DNA from: Eustoma russellianum
Taxonomy: Eukaryota > Streptophyta > Magnoliopsida > Gentianales > Gentianaceae
Reading direction: 5' to 3'
DNA length: 64,000 nucleotides
Assembly (NCBI GenBank): GCA_036186865.1
Contig: AP025047.1
Span: forward strand, 30,259,543-30,323,542
The notes under the pieces were generated by a model. The model had not been told where the DNA came from. It was given only the letters and a program-made list of their open reading frames with translations, and did no database searches. Made by a program: the position numbers and the translations under genes. Below are positions 44,336 through 55,603 of the stretch, in pieces (the stretch's first letter is position 1; each line of letters begins with the position of its first letter).

Positions 44336-47236
44336 GTAGGACCTGTATAGCACCACTAGAAGGGGGGTTGAATAGTGTGTGCGGAAATTCTTGTTTTTAA
44401 AAACGTTTGGCCCAAAAACCCACTTCTGAAAACAGTTCCTATTTTCAGATTCAGATTTGAAATAATTAAATGACCTGGTTAGAAGTCTCCAAAAATTATG
44501 AAATTTGGTGAGGTTTTACTCTCAGATGTTCTAAATATCTCCTTAAAATTTCAAATTACAATTCAACTCCTAACCCTTTGAAAATATGTTTTTGGTCAGA
44601 TTGCGCAAATCTGCCAGAAACAGTACTCCGATTTGAAAATTTTATTCCGATTAATTCGTAACTCCAAATGGTCTGAAAATTTAATGACAAACCCCTTAAG
44701 ATATGTATTTTAATGGTTGAAACAGTTTTAAAAAATGCCTTTGGGAAGTATGTCAAATACGTTGATGTTTCAACCTTTGCAAGTCCGAAAATCAGATTGC
44801 ACTAGTCTCATATCTCTTAACGTTTGATTGACTTATACTTGTCCAAATGGGTTGAAACTTGCACCAAATGAAACTTAAAAGGCGTGGCTATGTTTCTGCA
44901 AAGATTTATAATTTTTTAAATTTGTTTACTATTTTTATTACTACAACAAAATTAAACTGAAAACTGAAAGTAAAGTGCTGGAAGTAAAGACACAAAGGAT
45001 TTTATATTGGTTCAGTTAAATCAACCTACTCCAGTCTTCGAGGACACCTTTCTCGGTTATCACTTAACACAAAATAACACCTTACCAAAAAAGTTGCTGG
45101 AGTTACACACCAACTCCACCCTTTTACAAACGATACAAGCAATCACACCGATCACGAACACCACCACCGAACGGATGAAGGTTTGATCACACCTTGATCA
45201 ACCTTTTACAAATGAGGCGTGTATGGGTGTATAAACAAATCCTATTCAATATGCTGAATATAAGAACAATAGGCTTGAGAGAGGAAGAAGAAGAAAGAAA
45301 TGTAGAAGAAGAGAGTAGAGGCTTCTTTTGCACTTGATAGAATATAAGAGTTGTCTTGCTTTTGTTTTCAATCTTTTCTTCTTTTTATCACAAGTTGGCC
45401 GCCCCCTTTAGGTCTTCCATCACCTTGAGAATTCTCTTTAATGCCCTTGGAAGATTACCTTGTGTAGAGATGACACCATCTTGCTTACTTGGCACAACAT
45501 GATTGGATGAATGTCTTGACTTTGCTTGCTTGGTACTCTATGATTGGATGAATCTTGTCACCATTTAGTAGCTGTAAAATCAGATATTAAAATGTAAAAA
45601 CATGTGCCAAAAAATTTTTAAAATGTTGCCAAATAATAAACAATTAATCCCTTCAATTTGGATGTCAATTTGTCACATATTCTAGGCAAAAAAATCGGCC
45701 ACCACACATTGTCACATGTTGAATTTTTAGCATGTGTTAAATTTGCCTAATGTTTGAATTTGTTACCTTGTGTAGCTCCCTCCTTTATGTCACTAACCTT
45801 GTGTAACATATTCTCCACCAATCAAGATGCCAACTAAGCTCCACATAGGCTCCACCAAGGCTGAAGTAGGCGTGTATTATGTCTAGCCACGTGCTGAATT
45901 TCATTTTCGTAAACTTTGTCAAATATTGAACAATAAATACACACATATGGTATATTCCAATCAGACCTAATTTGAATATTCTAGTACACTTTAACATTGT
46001 CTTGAATATCTAAAAAGTGTCTAGATACATATTACATGTCATGCCAAAAATGTTTCATGTGTTGTGTTTGTAGAAAACCGAATTTTCGACTTTTGTCGAT
46101 TACATGATTTTTCGCCGATTAAATTCAAACTTTTTGCACATGTTATATATATTATGTCACACATAATATACATGAAATAAATTAAATATTCAGCTTATAA
46201 GGCTGAGATATAGGCGCCCCATATGACAAAAAAAGTTGAATTTGAAATCTCCACAATTTTGCCTTAATAGGGTGTGATTTGTGTGTGCCAACATGGAATG
46301 ATTTCATGGCTGAATATACCATGTGAGCCACGAAATTTTTGGCTCTTTTTAGAGTATATGGGCTGGCCATCTATACATGGCAAATACGTGACACGTTGGC
46401 GAAGTTTCGGTAGTCACCCAATACGACAATTTTTGGTTTATGACCTTGTAACGTGTCGTAATAATTTTGCCATCACCATGACTTATATCATATGATATAA
46501 GACTTGCATGTACTCATAAGTATGAGGTATGTATAGTGGTGTGACATTGACGTACATTTGTAATATATGTAACGTGTCGATAGCACGTCGAAATATATGT
46601 GTATTCATCATCATCATCATCATCCGAACCCAGTATATCCCAACGACAGCAAAAGCTATCGTTAAGGTCTGGGGAGGGTAAGTGGTAGGCAGACAATACC
46701 TCTATCCCAAGAGATAGAGAGTCTGCTCCCAGTGAGACCCCCGGCTCTACCTCATAAATGACATGATAATAGAGCTATGTTGTGCTAGTGTGTTAGTGAG
46801 TAAATTCCAGAATATATGTGTATTGTGCCTTTTTATAAAGAAATCTGAATATATAATACACACACACACATATATATAAACGTGTGCATCAAATGAATAG
46901 GGGACTTTTCATGTTTCAATTTGTTGCCATCATGCCTTCTCCAAATATATCTCCTTTTAATGAACTAGCTAGTTCATTAACTTAATTACTTCACTTGATG
47001 AACTAGTTTAGTTTATTAGTGGTGGCACCTGAAAATAGTTCAAACACAACAAATGTTTGCCATTTGATGTAAGCTTTAACGCTTCATGGCTTGTTAGTAC
47101 GGCAACATTATATATAAAGTATATAAGGCAAGTTTATCACAAAAACGTGTCAAGTAATAAATTTGTCATGCATTTCTTAAAACACATAGTATTTAAATCA
47201 TCTATTTGTGAATAAGTCAAACTCTTTTTCTCAAAA
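44336..47236 (-). repeat. 3' LTR of element C (2901 bp including a 205-bp insertion)
   Basis: In sense it starts at 47236, with the first bases mutated to TTTTGAGAAAAAG, and ends CTATACAGGTCCTACA at 44336. Removing the RTE-tail insertion and its duplication leaves about 2682 bp, matching the 5' LTR. A perfect 20-bp palindrome lies at 46482-46501. Confidence 0.9.
46606..46810 (-). mobile_element. RTE tail or SINE-like insertion in the C LTR
   Basis: A 205-bp insertion is absent from the other C LTR and is flanked by the 14-bp duplication AATATATGTGTATT (46592-46605 and 46811-46824). In sense it carries GTAGAGCCGGGGGTCTC, GATAGAGGTATTGTCTGCC and GATATACTGGGTTCGG, then ends in (GAT)n. The body matches the RTE 3' tails at 18740-18870 and 19060-19200. 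It is either a severely 5'-truncated RTE copy or a SINE sharing the RTE tail. Confidence 0.82.
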
Positions 47237-47474
47237 ATCTTCCCCTTTTGATGATTTACAAAATAACCTTAATTTTTTATTTAAATATGACTGCTCCCCC
47301 TCCAATCGAGCACAAATACGAATTTTTAATTTTGAATTGTCTCTCCCTTGATTTGTGCAATCATGCTCTCTTTCCTCCTTAAATCACTCCCACTCCCCCT
47401 TAAATCTTGCACTCTCTCTCTCCCTTTTATTTTGGAAATAAAATCAAAAGTGCATGTAAAGATGGAAAGAAATA
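47237..47474 (-). other. multiple polypurine tracts of element C
   Basis: Pyrimidine runs on the plus strand (TCTTCCCCTTTTG, CTGCTCCCCCTCC, CTCCCACTCCCCCTTAA, CTCTCTCTCTCCC) are polypurine tracts in sense orientation. They match the layout in B and D. Confidence 0.7.
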
Positions 47475-49132
47475 TCAATCAGCAGAAATCATGCCTAGTT
47501 TTGAGCATAGATTTTCGTACGTGGCTTGATTTAATTCTTTGGTGAATATGTTGGCTACTTGTGCTTCAGTGCGTACATGTTCTGTAGCAATATCACCATT
47601 GTTTACGTGATCACGAAGAAAGTGATATCGTGCTTCTATGTGCTTTGCCTTAGAGTGTAGTACGGGGTTCTTAGACAAATTAATAGCACTCATACTATCA
47701 CAATAAATGGGAATGCGATTTACCGTGATTCCAAAATCAGAAAGTTGCTGTTTTAACCATAGGAGTTGCATGAAACAAAGGCTAAGTGCCATGTATTCAG
47801 CTTCAGTAGTAGATAATGCCACACTCGCTTGCTTTTTTGAAAACCATGATATTAATGAATTTCCTATAAATTGACAAGTGCCACTTGTGCTTTTTTATCT
47901 ATTTTCCATCCGCTATAATTCGTATCAGTATATATATATGCAAATCAAATTCACAATTCTTGTCATACCAAATTCCTAAAGTGGGAGTATGCTTAATGTA
48001 TCGAAAAATCTGTTTTACAGCATTATAATGAGACACTTTAGGTTGGCTTTGAAAACGTGCACACATACAAACACTAAACATGATATCGGGTCTACTTGCG
48101 GTAAGATAAATCAAAGAACCAATCATAGACCTATATAAACCATTATCAAAGTCTTTTCCATTTTCATCTTTATCTAGTTTAGTGGTGACACTCATAGAGG
48201 TAGGGGATGGTTTCAAGTTCTCATATTTGACATGACTCATGTGGATGCCTTTACTAGATTATTTAATTTTCAAGCCAAGAAAATAATTCAATTCACCAAC
48301 CATAGACATTTCAAATTCGGATTTCATGCAAATTTCAAATTCTTCAACAAGTTTATGAGATGTAGATCCAAACATAATGTCATCAGCATAAATTTGAATG
48401 ATAAGTAAATTCGGTTTATCTTGTTTCAGGAATAAGGTGCTATCTATGGTGCCTCTTTTAAATCCGTTTTCTAAAAAAAAAGTGGCAAAGCGATCATACC
48501 AAGCTCTAGATGCTTGTTTTAGACCATATAGTGCCTTGTTTAATTTGTACACGTGATCAAGATATTTCAAATCTTCAAAACCAGGTGGTTGCTTCACGTA
48601 TACTTCTTCTTGTATAAAGCCATTTAAAAATGCACTTTTTACGTCCATTTGATAGAGTTTAAAATCTTGCATGCAAGCAATAGCAAGTAATAATCGTATG
48701 GCTTCTAAACGTGCTACGGGTGCAAATGCTTCGTCGTAGTCTATTTCTTCTTCTTGATTATATCCTTGTGCTACAAGTCTCACTTGTTTCTAACAACTTC
48801 TTCATTCATTTTATTTCTAAAGACCCACTTTGTGCCTATTATTGTTTTATCTTGTGGCCGTGGCACTAATCTCATACATCATTTATTATGAATTGATTTA
48901 ACTCATCATGTATAGCATCAACCCAAGAAGAATCATTCAAGGCATCAAAAATCTTTTTAGGTTCAATTTCGGATATCATAGCATGAAATTGGTTTATTTC
49001 ATCCGGATTTATTCTTCTACGTGGTCGGACACCTTGAGTTATATCGCCTATGATAAGGTTGTGTGGGTGATTCCTGTGCCATCTTGGTTGATTATTCTCT
49101 AAGTTTTCATGCATTTCTAAGTGATCATGCAT
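47475..49132 (-). pseudogene. reverse transcriptase and RNase H of element C
   Basis: Reverse transcriptase (48259-48783) shows MRLVAQGYNQEEEIDYDEAFAPV in the family position, LYQMDVKSAFLNGFIQEEVY, LYGLKQASRAWYDRF and the catalytic IYADDIMFGST. RNase H has GSLIYLTASRPDIMFSVCMC (47899-48240) and ALSTTEAEYMALSLC with YCDSMSAINLSKNPVLHSK (47475-47822). Frames are broken near 48250, 47890 and 48790. The upstream linker (48872-49132) is also open. The domain set resembles D, and the element is inactive. Confidence 0.87.
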
Positions 49133-50528
49133 TTCTAGTGTGTTGGATCATCATGTACGATATTCTCTTCTATATCATCTAACACGGGCTTTAGTTCAAA
49201 ATCATCGTCATATTCTTTATCTTTTCAAACTCGCCAAATTCATTAAACTTCACATGAATGGATTCTAAAATTTGTCTAGTGATAGGATCATAACATCTAT
49301 ATGCTTTAGAATTCACAGAATATCCAACAAAGATGCATTCAATTGATTTAGATTCAAATTTATCTAGATTATCTTTTGTATTCAAAACAAAGCATTTACA
49401 ACCAAACACACGAAAGTAATCAATTTTGGGCATGCGATCGTTTACTATTTCATAAGAAATTTTATTTGTTTTCTTTCTAATCGACAAATGATTCAGTATA
49501 TAGCATGCACAATTTACGGCTTCTGCCCACAAAAATATAGGAAACTTATTTTCACACAACATGGTTCTAGCAATTTCTTGTAGTGTCCTATTCTTTTTTT
49601 TCTACTACTCCATTTAATTGTGGTGTCCTAGGTGGCAAAAACTCGTGTTTAATACCTTTTTCTTCGCAAAATGCAATCATGTCTTTATTTTTGAATTCAC
49701 CGCCTCTATCGCTTCTAATCTTTTTCACATTCAAACCATATTCATTTTCAAGTTGTTTTATTAGTTTAGCAATCTCAACAGCACTATCATATTTATTCAC
49801 AAGAAATAAAGTCCATGTATAGCGAGAAAAATCGTCAACAATTACACATGCATAGTGGCGTCCACCAAGACTCCTAGTACGACTAGGACCAAAGAAATCA
49901 ATGTGTAATAATTCCAAAACTCTAGACGTGCTAATTTCATTTTTAGGTTTAAGTGACTCCAAGTTTGTTTGTCTTTAATCAAAGATTCACATAACTAAAT
50001 GTTGTCTAAATCAAGTTTAAGCAATCCTCGTATTAGATTCTTTCGTTGAAGTTTTTCAAGCATTGAGATGCCAATGTGTCCTAATCGCCTATGCCACAAA
50101 TTTACGTTAGGTTCATTTGACATAAAACATTTAACTTTAGCGTCTAATATGCCATCCATAGAAAGTGTAAAAATATTTCCTTCTCATTTTCCTTTTAATA
50201 CGGTTTCTCCTTTTTTATTTATTATGTTGCAATATGGATGAGTGAAACACACATCAAAACCGTTGTCGATAAACTGTGAGATGCTAAGCAGATTATATGA
50301 TAGATTACTTACCCAGAAGACGTTGGAGATTTGAAGAGTACTTGGGCTTCTGGTTGTACCTTTTCCGATGATTCTTCCTTCATTATTGTCTTCAAAGGTC
50401 ACCGATCCACTTTTTGTAACCTTCTTCAACTTTGAGAACAAGCTTGAGTCACCTGTCATGTGTCTCGAGCAACCACTGTCAAGGAACCACTTGATTGATG
50501 CACCTTTAGATGTATGGGTTTCATGCAA
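49133..50528 (-). pseudogene. protease and integrase of element C
   Basis: The protease motif is IKWFLDSGCSRHMTGD (about 50450-50500), followed by LSYNLLSISQFIDNG. The integrase core includes LHIDFFGPSRTRSLGG, VIVDDFSRYTWTLF, KIRSDRGGEFKNKD and PPRTPQLNGVVEKK. Next come AEAVNCACYILNHLSIRKKTNK and FGCKCFVLNTKDNLDKFE. The catalytic Asp residues and the NGVVE Glu are present. A frameshift near 49575-49590 and breaks near 49975 and 50185 disable it. Confidence 0.87.
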
Positions 50529-50554
50529 TGTACAACAACGATTTAGGTACCCTT

Positions 50555-51259
50555 TTATTTTGGGTCCTTATGAGTTAGTTCTTCACCTCTTTGTAAGAGT
50601 GCCTTTCGGTATTCATACTTGGGTGACCTTTCTCGGTCTAACAAATGGTGAGAATGTAGATGAAGAAGCAATATAATAGACATGAGGATAGAATGCAATT
50701 GGCCTTGGGCCGAGAATTCCATTGTGAACATTGTATGGTTGTCGTCTTTGATATGTTCTTGTGTTTGTGTGCATGGTGCGTAATCTAGATGCATGGAATG
50801 AATGTCATGTATGCATCAATGGTTTCTTCTCATATCTATACGGCACATAATTATATCTTGTATGATATGAAGAAGAAGCATGATGAGATGAAGAAAGAGG
50901 GGGTCTAGGCGTCTTCTCAGGCACCACAAATATCTTGGGTGCATCTATTTTCTTAGACAGAATGAATTTGGTTGATTTATTTAATGTCTCGTTTTTCTCA
51001 ACGTATCCTAATCCGGTTTTGTCACTATCATGCTTTTGTGAAGAAATGATGTGATCTAGCATGTTTGTACCTGTGTCAATTTTTTTCACCATTTTTTCTA
51101 GATCTATATTCCCTGATTTCAAGTTTGAAATCTCGGATTTCATTTCATGGTTTTGTGTCGTTAATGATGTGACTTCTGATTTTAATACATTAATTGTGCA
51201 AGACGACTCTTCTTACTCGGTTTTGAAGCTAGTGATTGCCATCTCACTAAGATCGTTGG
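50555..51259 (-). pseudogene. gag stub fused to the post-gag linker of element C
   Basis: The gag ATG (51240-51242) is followed by only about eleven codons (MAITSFKTE then TAA). The sequence then matches B downstream of the zinc knuckle (KSEISNLKSGNIDLEKMVKKIDTG, 50805-51143). The capsid core and CCHC knuckle, about 1.2 kb in B, are absent. The linker ends QVWIPKGT near 50600 before protease. This is a clean internal deletion of gag, inferred by alignment to B. Confidence 0.85.
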
Positions 51260-51282
51260 ATCTCCTTATCCTGAGTGTGTCT

Positions 51283-51294
51283 GTTCTGATACCA
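51283..51294 (-). other. primer-binding site of element C
   Basis: Sense TGGTATCAGAAC lies two bases after the 5' LTR and is Met-tRNA type. Confidence 0.82.
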
Positions 51295-51296
51295 CT

Positions 51297-53584
51297 TGTA
51301 GGACCTGTATAGCACCACTAGAAGGGAGGGTTGAATAGTGTGTGCGGAAATTCTTTTTTTAAACACGTTTTGCCTAAAAACCCCACTTCTGAAAACAGTT
51401 CATGTTTTCAGATCCTGATTTAATATAATTAAATGACCTGGTTAGAGGTTTCCAAAAATTAAGAAATTTGGTGATATTTTACTCTAAGATGTTCTGAGTA
51501 TCTCCTAAACATTTCAAATTAAAATTAAACTCCTAACCCTTTGAAAATACGTTTTTGGTCAGATTGCACAAATCTGCTAGAAACAGTACTCCGATTTGAA
51601 AATTTTATTCTGATTAATTCGTAACTCCAAATAGTCTGAACATTTAGTGACAAACCCCTTAAGATATGTATTTTAATGGATTGAAATAGTTTTAAAAAAT
51701 GCCTTTGGGAAGTATGTCAAATACGTTGATGTTCTCAACCTTTGCAAGTCTGAAAATCAGATTGCACTAGTCTCATATCTCTTAACGTTTGATTGATTTA
51801 TACTTGTTCAAATGGGTTGAAACTTGCACCAAATGAAACTTAAGAGGTGTGGCTATGTTTCTGCAAAGTTTTATAATTTTTGAAATTTGTTTACTATTTT
51901 TGCTACTGCAACAAAATTAACGCAGAAACTGAAAACTGAAAGTAAAGTGCTGAAAGTAAAGACACAAAGGATTTTATACTGGTTCGGTTAAATCAACCTA
52001 CTCCAGTCTTCAAGGACACCTTTCTCGGTTCTCACTAAACACAAAATAACACCTTACCATAAGAATTGCTGGAGTTACACACCAACTCCACCTTTTTACA
52101 AACGATACAAGCAATCACACCGATCACGAACACCACCACCGAGCGGATGAAGGTTTGATCACACCTTGATCAATCTTTTACAAATGAGGCATGTATGGTG
52201 GTATAAACTAATCCTATTCAATATGTTGAATATAAGAACAATAGACTTGAGAGAGGAAGAAGAAGAAATAAATGTAGAAGAAGAGAGTAGAGGCTTCTTT
52301 TGCACTTGATAGAATATAAGAGTTGTCTTGCTTTTGTTTGCTCTCTTTTCTTCTTTTTATCACAAGTTGGCCGCCCCCTTTAGGTCTTCCATCACCTTGA
52401 GAATTCTCTTTAATGCCCTTGAAATATTACCTTGTGTAGAGATGACACCATCTTGCTTACTTGGTACAACATGATTGGATGAATGTTTTGGCTTTGCTTA
52501 CTTGGCACTCTATGATTGGATAAATCTTGTCACCATTTAGTAGCTGTAAAATCTGAGATTAAAAAGTAAAAACATGTGCCAAATAAAGTTTAAAATGTTG
52601 TCAAATAATTAACAATTAATCCCTATAATTGGGATGTCAATTTATATCGGCCACCACACATTGTCACATGCTGGATTTTCAGTATGTGTTAAATTTGCCA
52701 AATGTTTGAATTTGTTACCTTGTAGCTCCCTCCTTTATGTCACTAACTTTGTGTAGCATATTCTCCACCAGTCAAGATGTCAAATAAGCTCCACATAGGC
52801 TCCATTAAGGCTGAAGTAGGCGTGTATTATGTCTAGCCATGTGCTGAATTTCATTTTGGTAAACTTTGTCAAATATTGCACAATAATTACACACATATGG
52901 TATATTCCAAACAGCCCTAATTTGAATATTCTAGTACACTTTAACATTGTCTTGAATATGTAAAAGTGCCTAGATACATGTTACATATCATGCCAAAAAA
53001 GTTCCATGTGTTGTGTTCGTAGAAAACCGAATTTTCGACTTTTGTCGATTACATGATTTTTCGACGATTAAATTCAAACTTTTTGCACATGTTATATTTA
53101 TTATGTCACACATAATATACATAAAATAAATTAAATATTCAGCTCATAAGGCTGAAATATAGGCGCCCCATGTGACAAAAAAAGTTGAATTTGAAATCTC
53201 CACAATTTGGCCTTAATTGGGGGTGATTTGCGTGTGCCAACATGGAATGATTTCATGGCTGAATATACCATGCGAGCCACTAAATTTTTGGCTCTTTTTA
53301 GAGTATATGGGCTGGACATCTATATATGGCTAGTACGTGACACGTTGGCGAAGTTTCGGTTGTCACCTGATACGACAATTTTCGATTTATGACCTTGTAA
53401 CGTGTCGTAATAATTTTGTCATCACCATGACTTATATCATATGATATAAGACCTGAATGTTCTCATAAATATGAGGTAAGTATAGCGGTGTGATGTTGAC
53501 GTACGTTTGTAATATATGTAACGTGTCGGTAGCACGTCAGAATATATGTGTATTGTGCCTTTTTATAAAAAAATCTGAATATAT

Positions 53585-53619
<35 letters not shown>

Positions 53620-53977
53620 AATGTGTGCATCAAATGAAGAGGAGACTTTCCATGTTTCAATTTGTTGCCATCATTCCTTCTTCAAATATATCTCCTTTTA
53701 ATGAACTAGTTAGTTCATTAACTTAAGTACTTCACTTAATGAACTAGTTTAGATCATTAATGGTGGCACCTGAAAATAGTTCAAACACAACAAATTTTTG
53801 CCACTTGATGTAATCTTTAATGCTTCATGGCTTGTTAGTACGACAACATTATATATAAAGTATATAAGACAAGTTTATCACAAAAACGTGTCGAGTAATA
53901 AATTTGTCATGCATTTCTTAAAACACGTAGTATTTAAATCATCTATTTGTGAATCACTCAAAATCTTTTTCTCAACA
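51297..53977 (-). repeat. 5' LTR of element C (2681 bp)
   Basis: In sense it begins TGTTGAGAAAAAGATTTTG at 53977 and ends TACAGGTCCTACA at 51297. It contains the same 20-bp palindrome as the other C LTR (53431-53450) and a CA/TA microsatellite at 53585-53620. The LTR tail CTATTCAACCC then CTTCTAGTGGTGC is shared with B. Confidence 0.93.
53585..53620. repeat. (CA)n(TA)n microsatellite
   Basis: A compound dinucleotide run lies in the C 5' LTR. The counterpart at 46857-46878 is shorter. Confidence 0.9.
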
Positions 53978-53982
53978 GGTCA

Positions 53983-54121
53983 TGCATAATCCACTCCTCC
54001 TAACGTAACCAGTAAATAGGACCTACATGGGAAAGAGGCTTCTGGTAACTAGGAGTATGATCGAGACAAAAAGACTAAATGTGTAAGGGAACTTGCCTCC
54101 TCGCTCAGTCCATCTATTATG
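53983..54121 (-). mobile_element. RTE LINE copy 2, part 3 (upstream end)
   Basis: On the minus strand, sequence adjoining C's GGTCA duplication (GGAGGAGTGGATTATGCAT) matches the GGGAGGAGCAGATTAGGTATGA segment of the plus RTE copy (about 18424-18445). Similarity fades beyond about 54000. The right boundary is set by the inferred LTR of copia G. Confidence 0.5.
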
Positions 54122-55603
54122 TTGGCTTTGTTAGGAAATAATTCAAGTCAGACAAATTTGATTTATGTAAAGTGTGCTTGTGAAATAAAGAAGTGGCCGA
54201 CCTGCTGAGCTCAGGATAGGTTGGATCGATCTGCCATGTCTAGACAGGCCAGATAGCGCAATTGAGTTTGTATTATGAACAGTCAGCCGACCTGCTGACC
54301 TGACCACAATAGCACTTCAGAACAGTAGTTCTATGCTATCAGCCTTCCATCCGAGCTTAGCTCAGGTAGGATTGATCAATCAAGTCAAATCAGTCAAGGT
54401 TGTGCAATTGAATTTGCATTCTAGACATATGGCCGACCTGCCGACTTAGCACATCAACAGAACAGAACAACAGTTGTGCTATCAGCCGCTTTAGCCGAGC
54501 TCAATACACCAACAGAGCTTAGCATGACAGTGCTGCAGAACAACAAATGCTCTCATCCAAATAGAAAAGCTCAGCACACAGAAGAGCTCAGCTCGGCAAC
54601 ACTGTAGAATAACAATGCTGCACTATCACTTGATCAGCTGAGCCCAGAGCACATTAGAGCTTAGCTCAGCAATAACTTCAACAGCTCAACTGAGTAGAGA
54701 ATCCGAGGTGAGTCCAGGATTCTATCCTTAAGACGTATTGCTCTGGTATACTATGCACAACAAGAAGGAGCAATCGTCTCCCAGGATACAACGGAGTCAG
54801 TTCAGAGAGCGGCACTGCAACGTATGAACTCAACGAACTTATAAGTTATCCTGACTTCTCAGATGATTGGGAAATGCAGAGAATGTGGGAGGATAGTTAT
54901 GCAGAGAGGGAGATTGTAGAGAAAGAAGAAAAGACTTTTGAATTTTTTTGAGTGACCAAAGAGGTCCGCCCTCATATTTATAGGGGAAACCTGAGGTCAG
55001 TTTGTTACATCCAATTCAACCACAGCTGTAGGATCAGATACCTGCTCGGCCTGAACCCTTGGATCAGATAACTGCATCAGGTCTGTCCACAGCCATTGGA
55101 TCCGATAACTGTTCAATCTGAGGTTTCCAATCATAACAACTTCAGGTTAGCTCGGCACGGTTAAAGCTCAACAACTTTTCAAACTTAAACCTTAGCAAAT
55201 CTCAACAACCTGGAGAAGCTCAAACTCAAACAAACTTCACCCCATCTAATAAGATCTGACCCGCTAGATGCTGGACTCGGCATGAGTCTGTAGCCTGCAG
55301 CCCGGCTTGCAGTCCATGCAGCCTAGAACCCGAGTCTGAGCATGAGGCCATCAGGCCCGCAGTCAGCCCTGGGCTCATTTCCCAAGCTGAACTGAATTTT
55401 TCTCCTACTTTGCGTATTAATTTTTCATTCACCCGATATCGAAATTGAGTGATTCAAATGCCTAAAATTATCTACTCGTCACATAGACAATTAAGGACTC
55501 ATTTTTTCTACTCATCATTAATGAAACTAATCATAACACAGCTCAAAGTACGTTGCTAACCACAGTTTGCAACTTGGCCGATTTCTTCCAATTTTCTCCA
55601 ACA
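54122..55603 (-). repeat. 3' LTR of copia G (minus strand)
   Basis: Sense LTR starts TGTTGGAGAAAATTGG at 55603, right after the polypurine tract GTGGGGGAT (55604-55612). The far end at 54122 is chosen because CCAACA there mirrors TGTTGG. An alternative end is at 54131. The LTR holds imperfect internal repeats with GGCCGACCTGCTGA (54193, 54286, 54431) and many AGCTCAGC motifs. Confidence 0.65.
54975..54983 (-). promoter_or_regulatory. TATA box in copia G LTR
   Basis: Sense CTATAAATA is followed by TGAGGGCGG, in the middle of the LTR at the expected U3 end. Confidence 0.5.

Larger units (their letters stand above)
44336..53977 (-). mobile_element. Element C: Sirevirus with pol but lacking gag, minus strand
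   Basis: On the minus strand, LTRs begin TGTTGAGAAAAAG and end GGTCCTACA. GGTCA duplications are at 44331-44335 and 53978-53982. The interior (47237-51296) has a Met-tRNA-type primer site, an 11-codon gag stub, the post-gag linker, protease, integrase, reverse transcriptase, RNase H and several polypurine tracts. LTR, leader and linker are related to element B, so C is the pol-bearing relative of B. The LTR copies differ more than B's, so C is older. Confidence 0.92.
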
